A stretch of 19,616 nucleotides of DNA from an uncultured Blautia sp. (lineage in GTDB: Bacteria; Bacillota; Clostridia; Lachnospirales; Lachnospiraceae), in contig UQMI01000061.1 in NCBI GenBank assembly GCA_900542045.1, forward strand, positions 1-19,616, given 5' to 3'. The translations under genes were made by a program, and so were the position numbers. The notes below the pieces were generated by a model. The model saw only the letters and a list, made by a program, of their open reading frames with translations, did no database searches and was not told the origin of the DNA. Of this stretch, positions 1-8,346 are shown one piece after another (the stretch's first letter is position 1; every line of letters begins with the position of its first letter).

Positions 1-63
1 TTCGGTGAACTCTTGTTTTCTTTTGATTCTTTAAAGCTCGGAATTTCCTATAAAGTAAAAAAA

Positions 64-107
64 TCGCTGGAAACCGGCATTTTATTGCCAGTCCCAGCGG
101 TTTTTTT
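64..107. terminator. Bidirectional intrinsic terminator left of queA
   Basis: The arms CGCTGG (65-70) and CCAGCG (94-99) enclose a second, imperfect pairing of ACCGGCA with TGCCAGT. A run of seven T follows on the plus strand and a run of A precedes on the other side, so it can end transcription in both directions. It probably ends the queA operon (minus strand) and a plus-strand neighbour beyond the left edge. Positions 1-60 hold nothing else I can assign. Confidence 0.8.
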
Positions 108-188
108 GTCTGTTCACTTTATTCTCTTCACCTGTGACAGAAGAACAGGACATTTTATCCGTCCCCTCCTGTGACAGGACTCTTTTTT

Positions 189-1214
189 CTATTCAATCAT
201 CATGGCATCGCCAAAAGAAAAGAAACGATATCTCTCCTTCACTGCTTCTTCGTAAGCTGCCAGAATATGCTCCTTGCCCGCCAGAGCGGACACCAGCATC
301 AGCAGCGTGGATTCCGGCAGATGGAAATTGGTGATCAGCCCGTCGATCATTTTGAAACGGTACCCGGGGTAGATGAAGATGTCGGTCCAGCCGCTTCCGG
401 CCCGGAGTACGCCATCTTCTCCCGTGGCAGCTTCCAGTGTCCGGCAGCTGGTGGTACCCACAGAGATCACTCTGCCGCCGGCTTTCTTCGTTCCGTTGAT
501 AATTTCTGCCTGGGACTCTTCCACCACATAAAACTCCGAATGCATATGGTGATTCTGCACATCCTCCACCTTCACCGGCCGGAATGTGCCCAGTCCCACA
601 TGCAGCGTCACATGAGCGATCTTCACGCCCATGGCTTCCACCTGTGCCAGAAGCTCCTGGGTAAAATGCAGTCCGGCTGTGGGCGCAGCCGCAGACCCCT
701 CGTTCTTGGCATATACAGTCTGATATCTGTTCTTGTCTTTTAATTTGTGGGTAATATACGGGGGCAGCGGCATCTCGCCCAGACGATCCAGGATTTCCTC
801 AAAGATCCCTTCATAGGAAAACTGGATCAGACGGTTGCCCTCTTCCACCACGTCCAGCACCGTTCCTTTCAGGATTCCGTCTCCAAAAAGGATCTGGGCG
901 CCGGGTCTGGCTTTTTTACCTGGTTTTACCAGTGTCTCCCAGATATCGTTTTCCCGCCGCTTTAAAAGCAGGATTTCGATCAGAGCTCCCGTATCTGCCT
1001 TATGCCCGTACAGTCTGGCCGGGATCACCTTGGTATCATTGATGACCAGACAATCCCCCGGATGCAGATAGTCCACGATATTCCGAAACGTATCGTGCTT
1101 CCACTGACCGGTTGTCTTATCCAGATGCAGAAGCCTGGAGGCGCTCCGATCCTCCAGAGGATCCTGGGCGATCAGCTCCTGGGGCAATTCATAGTAAAAA
1201 TCTGAAGTTTTCAT
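189..1214 (-). CDS. queA: S-adenosylmethionine:tRNA ribosyltransferase-isomerase QueA
   Basis: QueA transfers and isomerises the ribosyl moiety of S-adenosylmethionine onto 7-aminomethyl-7-deazaguanine in tRNA, giving epoxyqueuosine at the wobble base of GUN anticodons. It is a cytosolic enzyme. The 341-residue product has the usual family length. Typical motifs run throughout: N-terminal [55 protein letters not shown] and, near the C-terminus, [17 protein letters not shown] chose the ATG at 1214 because GAGG lies 6-7 nt upstream; a GTG four codons earlier overlaps that ribosome-binding site. It is the last gene of the pheS-pheT-phosphatase-queA run, 67 nt after the phosphatase, with no terminator in between. 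No tgt or other queuosine gene is in the window. Very confident. Confidence 0.97.
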   Translation of the reverse strand: MKTSDFYYELPQELIAQDPLEDRSASRLLHLDKTTGQWKHDTFRNIVDYLHPGDCLVINDTKVIPARLYGHKADTGALIEILLLKRRENDIWETLVKPGKKARPGAQILFGDGILKGTVLDVVEEGNRLIQFSYEGIFEEILDRLGEMPLPPYITHKLKDKNRYQTVYAKNEGSAAAPTAGLHFTQELLAQVEAMGVKIAHVTLHVGLGTFRPVKVEDVQNHHMHSEFYVVEESQAEIINGTKKAGGRVISVGTTSCRTLEAATGEDGVLRAGSGWTDIFIYPGYRFKMIDGLITNFHLPESTLLMLVSALAGKEHILAAYEEAVKERYRFFSFGDAMMIE

Positions 1215-1281
1215 ATATTTCCTCACATCCGTTATTTGTGATCCACCGTCAAAGAATTCCCTTCCATGGGGAAACAGTGTC

Positions 1282-1902
1282 CTATTTCTCTGTGTTATAG
1301 AGAACCATATCCTCGACTGTCAGAGAAGCCTGTCCCTGATGGGCTTCAATGATATTGACGCTGCAGTTGGGCGGCACTTTTCCATGCCAGAAGCCCAGAT
1401 CATCCCGGTAAAACCGCTGCAGCATCGCCCGCACCGCACATCCGTGGGACGTGATCAGGATTGTGGACTCTTCGTATTCGCTCCGGTTCAGCAGTTCATC
1501 CAGGAACTCTCCGGTGCGCCTGCACACATGGGCCAGGCTTTCTCCGCCCCGGGGCGGCCGGTAGTTTTCCGGCTGACGGAAAAACATCTGAAACGTCTCC
1601 GCAAATTTTCCGCCGGCGCCTTCCAGAAGACTGGTGCCTTCCATTTCTCCAAAACTGATTTCCTGGATTCTTCTGTCTGTATAAATCGGCACCTCTCTGT
1701 CTCCCAGCACCAGTCTGGCCGTCTCCAGCGCCCGCTTTAAGGGGCTGGAAATGGCCAGGTCAAAGGGAACCTCTTTCAGAGCCTCCCCTGTGACACGGGC
1801 CAGTTCTCTTCCTCTCTCATTCAGAGAAATATCCGCAGTTCCCTGGACTTTTTTCAAAGCATTCCAGGGCGTCTCACCATGTCTGACAACATATAATTTC
1901 AT
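1282..1902 (-). CDS. Histidine phosphatase family protein (phosphoglycerate mutase-like)
   Basis: A 206-residue member of the histidine phosphatase superfamily, branch 1. The catalytic RHG triad is at residues 7-9 ([10 protein letters not shown], phospho-acceptor His8). Arg57 lies in [10 protein letters not shown], the acid/base region is EISFGEMEG (81-89), and the second catalytic histidine is in ITSHG (His153). All active-site elements are present, so it should be an active phosphatase. Substrate cannot be read from sequence; relatives include PhoE, CobC and GpmB-like enzymes, and its context with pheST and queA does not indicate one. Its ATG is one base beyond the pheT stop codon, so translation is probably coupled to pheT. 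The family assignment is secure; the specific function is unknown. Confidence 0.93.
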   Translation of the reverse strand: MKLYVVRHGETPWNALKKVQGTADISLNERGRELARVTGEALKEVPFDLAISSPLKRALETARLVLGDREVPIYTDRRIQEISFGEMEGTSLLEGAGGKFAETFQMFFRQPENYRPPRGGESLAHVCRRTGEFLDELLNRSEYEESTILITSHGCAVRAMLQRFYRDDLGFWHGKVPPNCSVNIIEAHQGQASLTVEDMVLYNTEK

Positions 1903-1903
1903 C

Positions 1904-4321
1904 TTAACTTCTCAGCTCGATTCCCAGATCTTCCAGACCATTGAGGATTTTCTTCATGGCTGCAGTGATCTCCGCCTCTTCCAGTGTCTTGTCCTTTGCA
2001 CGGAAGACAATGGAATATGCCATGGACTTATAGCCTTCCTTGATCTGGCTTCCTTCGTAAATATCAAACAACTGGTAGCTTTCCAGAATCTTGCCGCCTC
2101 TCTGCGCAATCACTGCTTCAATATCGCCGGCCAGCACAGATTTGGGCACCACCATACTGATATCACGGCTGGTGGACGGATACTTGGCAATTCCCGTATA
2201 TTTGTGATTGAAAGAGGCAAAGTGAAGAATGGTCAAAATATCGATCACAGCCACATAAGCCTTCTCTCCGATTCCATAGGTATCTGCCACCAGAGGATGC
2301 ACCTCTCCCAGATATCCCACATTTTCTCCTTGATAATAAATGGTTGCCTGACGGCCGGGATGCAGGAAGGAATATGCGCCGTCCGGACGGTATTCCGGTT
2401 TTTCTTTCATTCCCACTTTTTCAAAGAATTCCTCACATACGCCTTTCATTGTGAAGAAATCGCCCTCGCCATACATACCCAGGGTAAATTTCATCCGTTC
2501 ATCCGGCAGCTCTGTCAGAGGCAGAGCCTTGGGAATATAGACATTGCCCAGCTCATAGAGGCGGACATTTTTGTTTCTTCTGTTATAGTTGGTAGCCAGG
2601 GATACCAGCATGCCATTGATGGAGCTGGTACGCATAATGCTGAAATCCTCGCCCAACGGATTGGAAATAGTAATGGCCTGGCGATGCATATCGTCTTCTG
2701 CCATACGCAGCTTGTCAAATACCTTGGGGCTTTCGAAGGAATACACCATGCCCTGTGAAAATCCGCAGTACTCGGCAATGTCCCTTGCCACCTGCTCGAT
2801 CCGCAGTTTGAAGGGCAGTTTTCCTGTGGTGGCTTCTCCATCCGGCAGTGTGGTGGGGATCCTGTCATAGCCATAGAAACGCGCCACCTCTTCTGCAAGA
2901 TCCGCCGTGCAGAAAATGTCATGACGGAAGGTAGGCGCCACGATCTCATTGGCGGCCTCGTCATAAGCCAGCTCCACTCTGGACAGATACTCCAGCATCT
3001 GCTCCTTGCTGATGTCGGTTCCCAGAAGGGCATTGATCTTCTCCGGCTCAAATTCCACCCGAACCGGTTCCTTGGTCTGGCTGCACACATCTACCATGCC
3101 GCCCACCACTTCTCCGGCGCCCAGCTCTTCCATCAGCTGGCAGGCCCGGTCAATGGCTGCCTGGGCATTGTTGGGATCCAGGCCCTTCTCGAATTTTCCG
3201 GAGGCGTCGGTGCGCAGACCGATCTTCTTGCTAGACAGACGGATATTGGTACCATTGAAGCAGGCTGCCTCAAAGAGAACTGTCTTCACCTGATCTGTGA
3301 TCATGGAGTTTTCACCGCCCATAATACCGGCGATACCCACCGGCTTCTGGCCGTCGCAGATCATCAGCACAGATTTATCCATGGTCCGCTCCTGGCCGTC
3401 CAGTGTCACGAATTTCTCACCGTTCTCCGCACAGCGCACCACGATCTCACGGCCCTCGATGGTGTCCAGATCATAGGCGTGCATGGGCTGTCCGTATTCT
3501 TCCATTACATAGTTGGTAATGTCCACCAGGTTATTGATGGGACGGATCCCATTGGCAGCCAGACATCTCTGCATCCACTTGGGAGAGGGGCCGATCTTTA
3601 CATTTTTTACGACTCTTGCACAGTACCGGGAGCACAGTTCCGGGTTCTTCACTGTGACCTTGATATAATCCGCCGCATTTTCTTCATTACCGGTGCTGGT
3701 AACCACCGGAGGATAGAATTTTTTGCCAAAGGTAGCGGCTGCCTCTCTGGCAATACCGATCACACTGTAGCAGTCCACACGATTGGAAGTGATCTCATAC
3801 TCGAAGACCACATCATCCAGTCCCAGGGCATGAATGGCGCTCTCGCCCACTACTGCATCCTCGGGGAAAATATAGATTCCATATTCCGGCGCTTCCGGAT
3901 ACATTTCTCTGGTGCTTCCCAGTTCTTCGATGGAGCAGAGCATACCGCAGGATTCCACACCCCGCAGTTTTCCTTTTTTGATTCTCACGCCGCCCGGCGT
4001 TTTCTTTCCGTCATGTCCGCCTGCCACACGGCCGCCGTCCAGCACCACCGGCACTTTCTGGCCTTCCTTCACATTGGGAGCTCCGGTAACGATCTGTACC
4101 GTTTCCTTTCCCACATTTACCTGGCAGATCACCAGCTTGTCTGCATCCGGATGGGGTTCGATCTTTTCGATCTGACCGATTACGATAGCTTCCAGATCCG
4201 CATCCAGACATTCAAATCCTTCTACCTTTGTCCCTGACAAAGTCATGGCATCTGTATATTCCTGTGCGGTCACATCCAGATCCGGCACATATTTCTTAAT
4301 CCAAGATAAAGAAGTATTCAT
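1904..4321 (-). CDS. pheT: Phenylalanyl-tRNA synthetase beta subunit PheT
   Basis: Beta subunit of the cytosolic alpha2-beta2 phenylalanyl-tRNA synthetase, which charges tRNA-Phe. The 805-residue product shows the usual bacterial order: N-terminal MNTSLSWIKKYVPDL, an EMAP/tRNA-binding domain (about 40-150, with PHPDADKL at 57-64), a B3/B4 region with the editing site, a B5 domain, a core catalytic-like domain, and a C-terminal anticodon-binding ferredoxin-like domain (about 710-805, with YPSTSRDISMVV). I chose the ATG at 4321 because it begins the conserved N-terminus and has AAGGA about 11 nt upstream. A TTG eight codons earlier would add a lysine-rich extension and has no ribosome-binding site. 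It lies 100 nt downstream of pheS. That gap has no terminator, so the two are co-transcribed under the Phe T-box. Confidence 0.97.
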   Translation of the reverse strand: MNTSLSWIKKYVPDLDVTAQEYTDAMTLSGTKVEGFECLDADLEAIVIGQIEKIEPHPDADKLVICQVNVGKETVQIVTGAPNVKEGQKVPVVLDGGRVAGGHDGKKTPGGVRIKKGKLRGVESCGMLCSIEELGSTREMYPEAPEYGIYIFPEDAVVGESAIHALGLDDVVFEYEITSNRVDCYSVIGIAREAAATFGKKFYPPVVTSTGNEENAADYIKVTVKNPELCSRYCARVVKNVKIGPSPKWMQRCLAANGIRPINNLVDITNYVMEEYGQPMHAYDLDTIEGREIVVRCAENGEKFVTLDGQERTMDKSVLMICDGQKPVGIAGIMGGENSMITDQVKTVLFEAACFNGTNIRLSSKKIGLRTDASGKFEKGLDPNNAQAAIDRACQLMEELGAGEVVGGMVDVCSQTKEPVRVEFEPEKINALLGTDISKEQMLEYLSRVELAYDEAANEIVAPTFRHDIFCTADLAEEVARFYGYDRIPTTLPDGEATTGKLPFKLRIEQVARDIAEYCGFSQGMVYSFESPKVFDKLRMAEDDMHRQAITISNPLGEDFSIMRTSSINGMLVSLATNYNRRNKNVRLYELGNVYIPKALPLTELPDERMKFTLGMYGEGDFFTMKGVCEEFFEKVGMKEKPEYRPDGAYSFLHPGRQATIYYQGENVGYLGEVHPLVADTYGIGEKAYVAVIDILTILHFASFNHKYTGIAKYPSTSRDISMVVPKSVLAGDIEAVIAQRGGKILESYQLFDIYEGSQIKEGYKSMAYSIVFRAKDKTLEEAEITAAMKKILNGLEDLGIELRS

Positions 4322-4421
4322 TTTTCTTTTAGTCCTTTCCTTCAAATCATTCCTGCCCGTTTTTCACCCATCTTCCCGGCCAGGACATTGCATAGCCAAT
4401 ATTCCCGCCGTTTCCCGCAGA

Positions 4422-5447
4422 TCAGAACTGCTTTAAGAAACGGATATCGTTCTCATAAAGAAGACGCATGTCATCAATCTCGTATTTCAAAAGGGCAATA
4501 CGTTCCAGACCCACTCCAAAGGCAAATCCGGTATATTCTTTCGGGTCAATACCGCACATTTCCAATACATGGGGATGCACCATACCGCAGCCCAGGATCT
4601 CAATCCAGCCGGAACCTTTACAGAACCTGCATCCTTTTCCTCCGCACTTGAAGCAGGATACGTCCACCTCGGCGCTTGGCTCTGTGAATGGGAAGTGATG
4701 GGGACGGAATTTGGTCTTTGTTTCCGGTCCGAACAGTTCCTTGGCAAACTCCTCCAGGGTTCCTTTCAGGTCCGCAAAAGTAATATTCTTGTCGATCACC
4801 ATACCCTCGATCTGATGGAAGGAAGGAGAATGAGTGGCATCCACCTCATCGGAACGGAACACACGCCCCGGGGCGATCATCCGGATCGGCAGTTTTCCCT
4901 GCTCCATCACGCGGGCCTGTACCGGGGATGTCTGGGAACGGAGCAGGATATTGGAATTGATGAAGAAAGTATCCTGCTCATCTCTGGCCGGATGCCCTTT
5001 GGGAATATTCAGTTTTGTGAAATTATAATCGTCGTACTCCACTTCCGGACCTTCTACCACTTCATAACCCATTCCGATGAAGATCCGCTCTACCTCTTCC
5101 AGAGCAATGGTATTGGGATGACGGTGTCCAATCTTCGATTTCTTTGCGGGAAGAGTCACATCGATCACCTCTGCCTCCAGCTGTGCTTCCAGTGCAGCAG
5201 CTTCCAGCTTCTGTTTTGTCTCTTCCAGCAGATTTTCGATCTTGGCCCGGGTCTCGTTGACCAGCTGCCCCACCACCGGACGTTCCTCTGCGGAAACAGC
5301 TTTCATTCCTTTCAGCAGCGCTGTCAGTTCCCCTTTTTTTCCCAGATAAGCAACTCTGACATCATTGAGCTTTTCCAGCCCGTCAGACGCCTGGATCCTG
5401 GCGATAGCTTCTTCATGAAGCGCCTTTAGTTTTTCTTTCATATCCAT
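4422..5447 (-). CDS. pheS: Phenylalanyl-tRNA synthetase alpha subunit PheS
   Basis: Catalytic alpha subunit of phenylalanyl-tRNA synthetase, 341 residues. The N-terminal ~90 residues are a predicted coiled coil ([17 protein letters not shown]), which in the family contacts tRNA. The class II core follows: [12 protein letters not shown] (151-162), motif 2 [17 protein letters not shown] (194-210), [15 protein letters not shown] (247-261) and motif 3 [14 protein letters not shown] (307-320). Between the last two is a four-cysteine knuckle (Cys265, 268, 273, 276: CFKC and CRFC) that could bind zinc. The ATG at 5447 follows AAGGAG by 9 nt; the upstream in-frame extension reads through repeat sequence and is rejected. 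It is the first gene of the operon and is preceded by a Phe T-box leader and two palindromic repeats. Confidence 0.97.
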   Translation of the reverse strand: MDMKEKLKALHEEAIARIQASDGLEKLNDVRVAYLGKKGELTALLKGMKAVSAEERPVVGQLVNETRAKIENLLEETKQKLEAAALEAQLEAEVIDVTLPAKKSKIGHRHPNTIALEEVERIFIGMGYEVVEGPEVEYDDYNFTKLNIPKGHPARDEQDTFFINSNILLRSQTSPVQARVMEQGKLPIRMIAPGRVFRSDEVDATHSPSFHQIEGMVIDKNITFADLKGTLEEFAKELFGPETKTKFRPHHFPFTEPSAEVDVSCFKCGGKGCRFCKGSGWIEILGCGMVHPHVLEMCGIDPKEYTGFAFGVGLERIALLKYEIDDMRLLYENDIRFLKQF

Positions 5448-5483
5448 GTTCTCATTCTCCTTTTTCAATTGATTTTGCTCCTG

Positions 5484-5521
5484 TCGAAAAGGCAGAACCA
5501 AACGTTCTGTTTTTCTATCAG
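5484..5521 (-). repeat. Palindromic repeat, copy A (pheS leader)
   Basis: On the minus strand this reads TGATAGAAAAACAGAACG, a TTT loop, then a diverged right arm GGTTCTGCCTTTTCGACAG. It is the weaker of two copies between the T-box terminator and pheS, lying 18 nt downstream of copy B in the same orientation. It is the only one of the six copies not directly beside a terminator. Confidence 0.7.
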
Positions 5522-5539
5522 ATGCGGAGCATTTTTATG

Positions 5540-5580
5540 TGATAGGAAAGTCAGAACGAAACGTTCTGCTTTACTATCAT
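5540..5580 (-). repeat. Palindromic repeat, copy B (pheS leader)
   Basis: On the minus strand: left arm TGATAGTAAAGCAGAACG, loop TTT, right arm CGTTCTGACTTTCCTATCA. The arms pair almost completely, with one bulged A and one mismatch. The copy starts 2-3 nt after the U-tract of the pheST T-box terminator, so it would be present only in read-through (antiterminated) transcripts. Confidence 0.85.
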
Positions 5581-5582
5581 AT

Positions 5583-5613
5583 AAAAAAAACTCCGCCCCA
5601 AAAGGGACGAAGT
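5583..5613 (-). terminator. Attenuator terminator of the pheST T-box
   Basis: On the minus strand ACTTCGTCCC (5613-5604) pairs with GGGGCGGAGT (5599-5590) across a TTTT loop, followed by eight T (5590-5583). It sits immediately 3' of the conserved T-box sequence, as expected for the terminator alternative to the antiterminator. Confidence 0.9.
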
Positions 5614-5846
5614 CATGTTCGCGGTACCACCCAAATTCCCGGCATCGCCGGACTCTCTGAACTGCTTAACGCGCAGGCACGTCTTCTCTTACAGCACAGA
5701 ATATCCATTCTGCATTCAGAGAAGAAGCTCCGGTGGGAATCTCAAAACATATCTGAACGTAAGGAAGCTTGCAGCCGGTGACTTCCTCTCTCTGACCGAA
5801 AATATGTCTCTACTGACACCTTCAACGCCTTTGTTGCTGTAATTCT
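5583..5846 (-). promoter_or_regulatory. T-box leader, phenylalanine-specific, upstream of pheST
   Basis: This leader senses uncharged tRNA-Phe and lets transcription continue into pheST when charging is low. The conserved T-box GGGTGGTACCGCG lies at 5633-5621 and contains the UGGU bulge that pairs with the tRNA acceptor end. Upstream are AGTAGAGAC and AGAGAG-type stem I elements. The specifier is read as UUC (5739-5737), in GAGA-TTC-CCACC-GGAGC, exactly five bases before the conserved GGAGC. UUC is a Phe codon and matches the downstream genes. The start is inferred from the promoter at 5853-5881. Very confident as a T-box; the specifier position is inferred by comparison with the Leu T-box in the same window. 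Confidence 0.95.
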
Positions 5847-5852
5847 TTGTTT

Positions 5853-5881
5853 ATTCTAAACACAATCCTGCCATTTGTCAA
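5853..5881 (-). promoter_or_regulatory. Sigma-A-type promoter of the pheST T-box operon
   Basis: TTGACA (5881-5876), 17-nt spacer, TAGAAT (5858-5853). The -35 box contains the TGA stop codon of the upstream yihY-like gene (5880-5878), so promoter and coding sequence overlap. Transcription should start near 5846. Confidence 0.88.
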
Positions 5882-6756
5882 GATTCTTTTTCTTCCACCT
5901 CTTTTTCCTTGTCAAACAGCTCTCTTGCAAAAGCCTGGGCCTTTCGGAATTCTTTCTCATAGTATGCATTGATCTCCGCTCCATACAAAAGGATATTCAT
6001 ACAGAAATACAGCCACAGCATTACCATCACAATGGCAGCCAGACTTCCGTACATCAGAGAAAATGCCGGTACAAATTCAAAATAAAGAGAAAAGAAATAG
6101 GAGAATACTGACCATGCGACAGACGTAAACATAGCTCCCGGAAGCTGGCTTTTCATGCTGGCCCTCCGGTTCGGAAGAACCTTGTACAGCAAAAGGAAAA
6201 TCAGCATCAATACCAGAAACACCAGAAAGGTTTTCGCACCCATGATCCATGCCACCATCCGGGCCAGAAAAGGAAGATAGTGATCAAGGGTCCGGTAAAT
6301 ACTGTTTCCGAACACCAGCAGCACAAGACTTCCCATCAGCGCCAGGCTGAAGAGCAAGGTATAGAAAACGGACCAGATCCGGGTCATCAGCCAGTTTCGG
6401 GTTTCTCTGACATGATAGATCGTATTCAGGCCATTGGTCAGAGCCTGTACGCCTTTTCCCGCAGACCACAGGGCTGTGATTGCCGTAATCGGCACCATTA
6501 CAGTTGACCGGTTGAAAATCTCACGAACAATCCCTGTGACAAATGACTGCATGCTTTCCGGGATCACACTGCGGATCACTTCCAGTATCACAGCGTAAGT
6601 CAGGGGCGTGTATTTCACCATAGTAACCAGAAACATCACAAAAGGAATAAAGGACAGGATCAGAAAATACGCAGCCTGAGCTGCGTATGCTCCTACATGA
6701 TCCTGCCTTATTCTGTTCAAAAATCCTCTGATGGATGTCCGTCTGCTATTTTCCAT
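5878..6756 (-). CDS. YihY/virulence factor BrkB family inner-membrane protein
   Basis: A 292-residue polytopic membrane protein of the YihY/BrkB (UPF0761) family; the molecular function of the family is not established. Hydrophobic segments lie near residues 24-46, 85-100, 126-149, 166-192, 207-226 and 232-258, giving about six membrane spans. The family signatures are AAYFLILSFIPFVMFL near the N-terminus, ITALWSAGKGVQALTNGLN (93-111) and the C-terminal LMYGSLAAIVMVMLWLYFC with GAEINAYY. The C-terminus is a short charged tail (KEKEVEEKES). The ATG at 6756 has GGGAG about 7 nt upstream. It follows the spoIID-like gene by 51 nt. No terminator separates it from the pheST promoter, so its transcripts would run into the T-box leader. 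Family call certain; role unknown. Confidence 0.92.
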   Translation of the reverse strand: MENSRRTSIRGFLNRIRQDHVGAYAAQAAYFLILSFIPFVMFLVTMVKYTPLTYAVILEVIRSVIPESMQSFVTGIVREIFNRSTVMVPITAITALWSAGKGVQALTNGLNTIYHVRETRNWLMTRIWSVFYTLLFSLALMGSLVLLVFGNSIYRTLDHYLPFLARMVAWIMGAKTFLVFLVLMLIFLLLYKVLPNRRASMKSQLPGAMFTSVAWSVFSYFFSLYFEFVPAFSLMYGSLAAIVMVMLWLYFCMNILLYGAEINAYYEKEFRKAQAFARELFDKEKEVEEKES

Positions 6757-6807
6757 AGTACCGCTCCCATATCTGTCACAGTCCGAATGTTTTTCACAAA
6801 TCCGGTT

Positions 6808-8286
6808 TCAGGTTTCTTCATAGGTCAGCTTCGTCAGCGTAATATCTTTGTAAAAATAATTCAGGATATCCTGCCAGCTGCTCCCTTCCATAGCCATATG
6901 GTTGGCTCCATTCTGGCTCATTCCCACACCATGGCCATACCCTCCGCCAATAAATGTATAGCCTTCCATGCCGTTCTCTCCCTGTACCGTATCCAGCCGG
7001 AAATATGCACTTGGCAAAAGGCTTCCTCCCGGCGCAGTACTTTCATCTTTCCTGGTGATCGTCAGTCCTTCCGGCGAAAACAACGCACGTATGTCATATT
7101 CATTATGAACAATACGGCTCTCCTGGTCGGTAAGGATCCGCAGTTCCTTTACCGCGCCGCCTGTACTCTTTTCCATGATCTCCAAACTGACCAGGGAACC
7201 GATCTCTCCATAATGCTCCTGAATTCTCTCATTCAATAAAGAAACCGGAAAATAAACCGTCCACTGACTCCATGGCTCCGCCGCATCATAAACACATGCC
7301 ACACTCTGCAGATAACCGGCTTCTTCCTCCGCCTCCCATACCTCATCTGTACTGGTAGCACCTGCGGAAGTGGAAAAATAGTAAGCCTGAATCGGTTCTC
7401 CATTCTGACAAAGAATCATTCCCGCAGTTTCCCCCACAGCCTGCCTGGTTTTTTCATTCCCCTGCACATTTCCATAGACCTGGAACGCCACACTGTCATC
7501 TACATGAGCATGGTAATTTATTAATTTTTCATCCTGATACTGCCGCCAGGCATAAGTCCTGGCACAGACTGCCTGTGCTTTCAGAGCCTCTGTCTCATAA
7601 GAAGAGGGCATTTCACTGGGTACAACCTGACAGAGATACGATTCCAGAGGTAATTCATTTACCAGAAGAAGCCCCTGGTCTGTACCATATATTTCCAGAG
7701 TTCCTTCATAAACCGGAACTCCTCTGGCACGCTCCAGACTCGTGACGGCAAAACTGCCGTTTTCCGGCGCAATGCGAACAGGATCATCTCCTACATTCTC
7801 CGGACTGTACACGGTTTCCACGCCGTCCGCTTCCACCGTTACAGACGAATGGTAATAGCCTTCGTAACCATCTGTCATCAGAAGTACCCGCATCAAAGGT
7901 TCTTCCGTCTGCAGAACTTCCTCCTGCTCCTCCCTTTGCTGAGATTCTTCCTGTTCCTTTGCAGACGTACCTTTCTGCTCCTGCTCCGAAAGGATCACGG
8001 CATCGCTTTCCCTGCCGTCTTTCCAGGCGGCATGCCCCCTTACCGCGTCCTGCCGCTTCTCCCCTTCTGCTGTCAGATTGGGCTGTGTGCCCTCTCCTGT
8101 GTCCTGCCGTACCTTCGCACCTTCATTTTTCAGAATCTCCCGGGCTGCGATCTCCCGGGACAGCAGCTGGTAATGCTGTCCCAGCAGGCATCCCAGCAGC
8201 ACGATCACCAGAAGTAATGGAATCCTGCGCAGCCAGGCTGTCTCTGTCTGACTTTCTTTCTTTTTATAATCTTTATTTTTTACCAT
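6808..8286 (-). CDS. spoIID: SpoIID/LytB-family protein (membrane-anchored lytic transglycosylase-like)
   Basis: A SpoIID-family peptidoglycan enzyme. In Bacillus and Clostridia SpoIID trims septal glycan strands during forespore engulfment. The 492-residue product has a short basic N-terminus, one membrane anchor (about 20-36) and a low-complexity Glu/Gln-rich linker (about 95-130). The SpoIID domain follows, with VVPSEMPSSYETEALKAQA (PSEMP 223-227, its Glu being the family catalytic residue), HVDDSVAFQVYG and the C-terminal GGGYGHGVGMSQNGA (447-461). It is longer than B. subtilis SpoIID because of the linker. The start is constrained by an in-frame TAG three codons upstream, but no Shine-Dalgarno is visible and the ATG lies inside an inverted repeat. 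It could be the sporulation SpoIID or a paralogue; the neighbours (galM, yihY) do not decide. Confidence 0.88.
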   Translation of the reverse strand: MVKNKDYKKKESQTETAWLRRIPLLLVIVLLGCLLGQHYQLLSREIAAREILKNEGAKVRQDTGEGTQPNLTAEGEKRQDAVRGHAAWKDGRESDAVILSEQEQKGTSAKEQEESQQREEQEEVLQTEEPLMRVLLMTDGYEGYYHSSVTVEADGVETVYSPENVGDDPVRIAPENGSFAVTSLERARGVPVYEGTLEIYGTDQGLLLVNELPLESYLCQVVPSEMPSSYETEALKAQAVCARTYAWRQYQDEKLINYHAHVDDSVAFQVYGNVQGNEKTRQAVGETAGMILCQNGEPIQAYYFSTSAGATSTDEVWEAEEEAGYLQSVACVYDAAEPWSQWTVYFPVSLLNERIQEHYGEIGSLVSLEIMEKSTGGAVKELRILTDQESRIVHNEYDIRALFSPEGLTITRKDESTAPGGSLLPSAYFRLDTVQGENGMEGYTFIGGGYGHGVGMSQNGANHMAMEGSSWQDILNYFYKDITLTKLTYEET

Positions 8287-8316
8287 ACTATACTATATGA
8301 TACACTATGGTAAAAA
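8277..8316. promoter_or_regulatory. Perfect 11-bp inverted repeat covering the spoIID start codon
   Basis: TTTTTACCATA (8277-8287) and TATGGTAAAAA (8306-8316) are exact reverse complements separated by 18 AT-rich bases. The start codon of the spoIID-like gene (8286-8284) is inside the left arm. It could be an operator or an RNA hairpin affecting translation; part of it may also serve as a weak galM terminator. Function is inferred only. Confidence 0.55.
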
Positions 8317-8346
8317 TGCCTGCTTTACGAAAAACCTGTCCGGCTT

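Noticed and set aside
131..178. Two CCTGTGACAG copies just after queA (131-140 and 168-178)
   Set aside because: Short near-palindromic direct repeats with no T-tract and no further copies noticed; too little to call a terminator or operator.
2921..4237. 438-residue open frame on the plus strand opposite pheT
   Set aside because: It is a reverse-strand shadow of pheT, rich in His, Gln and Ile, with no family motifs; other long plus-strand frames opposite pheS, thrC, leuA and leuC are the same kind of artefact.
5470..5600. Repeats A and B as the ends of an insertion sequence
   Set aside because: Only 18 bp lies between them, there is no transposase anywhere in the window, and no target-site duplication is visible.
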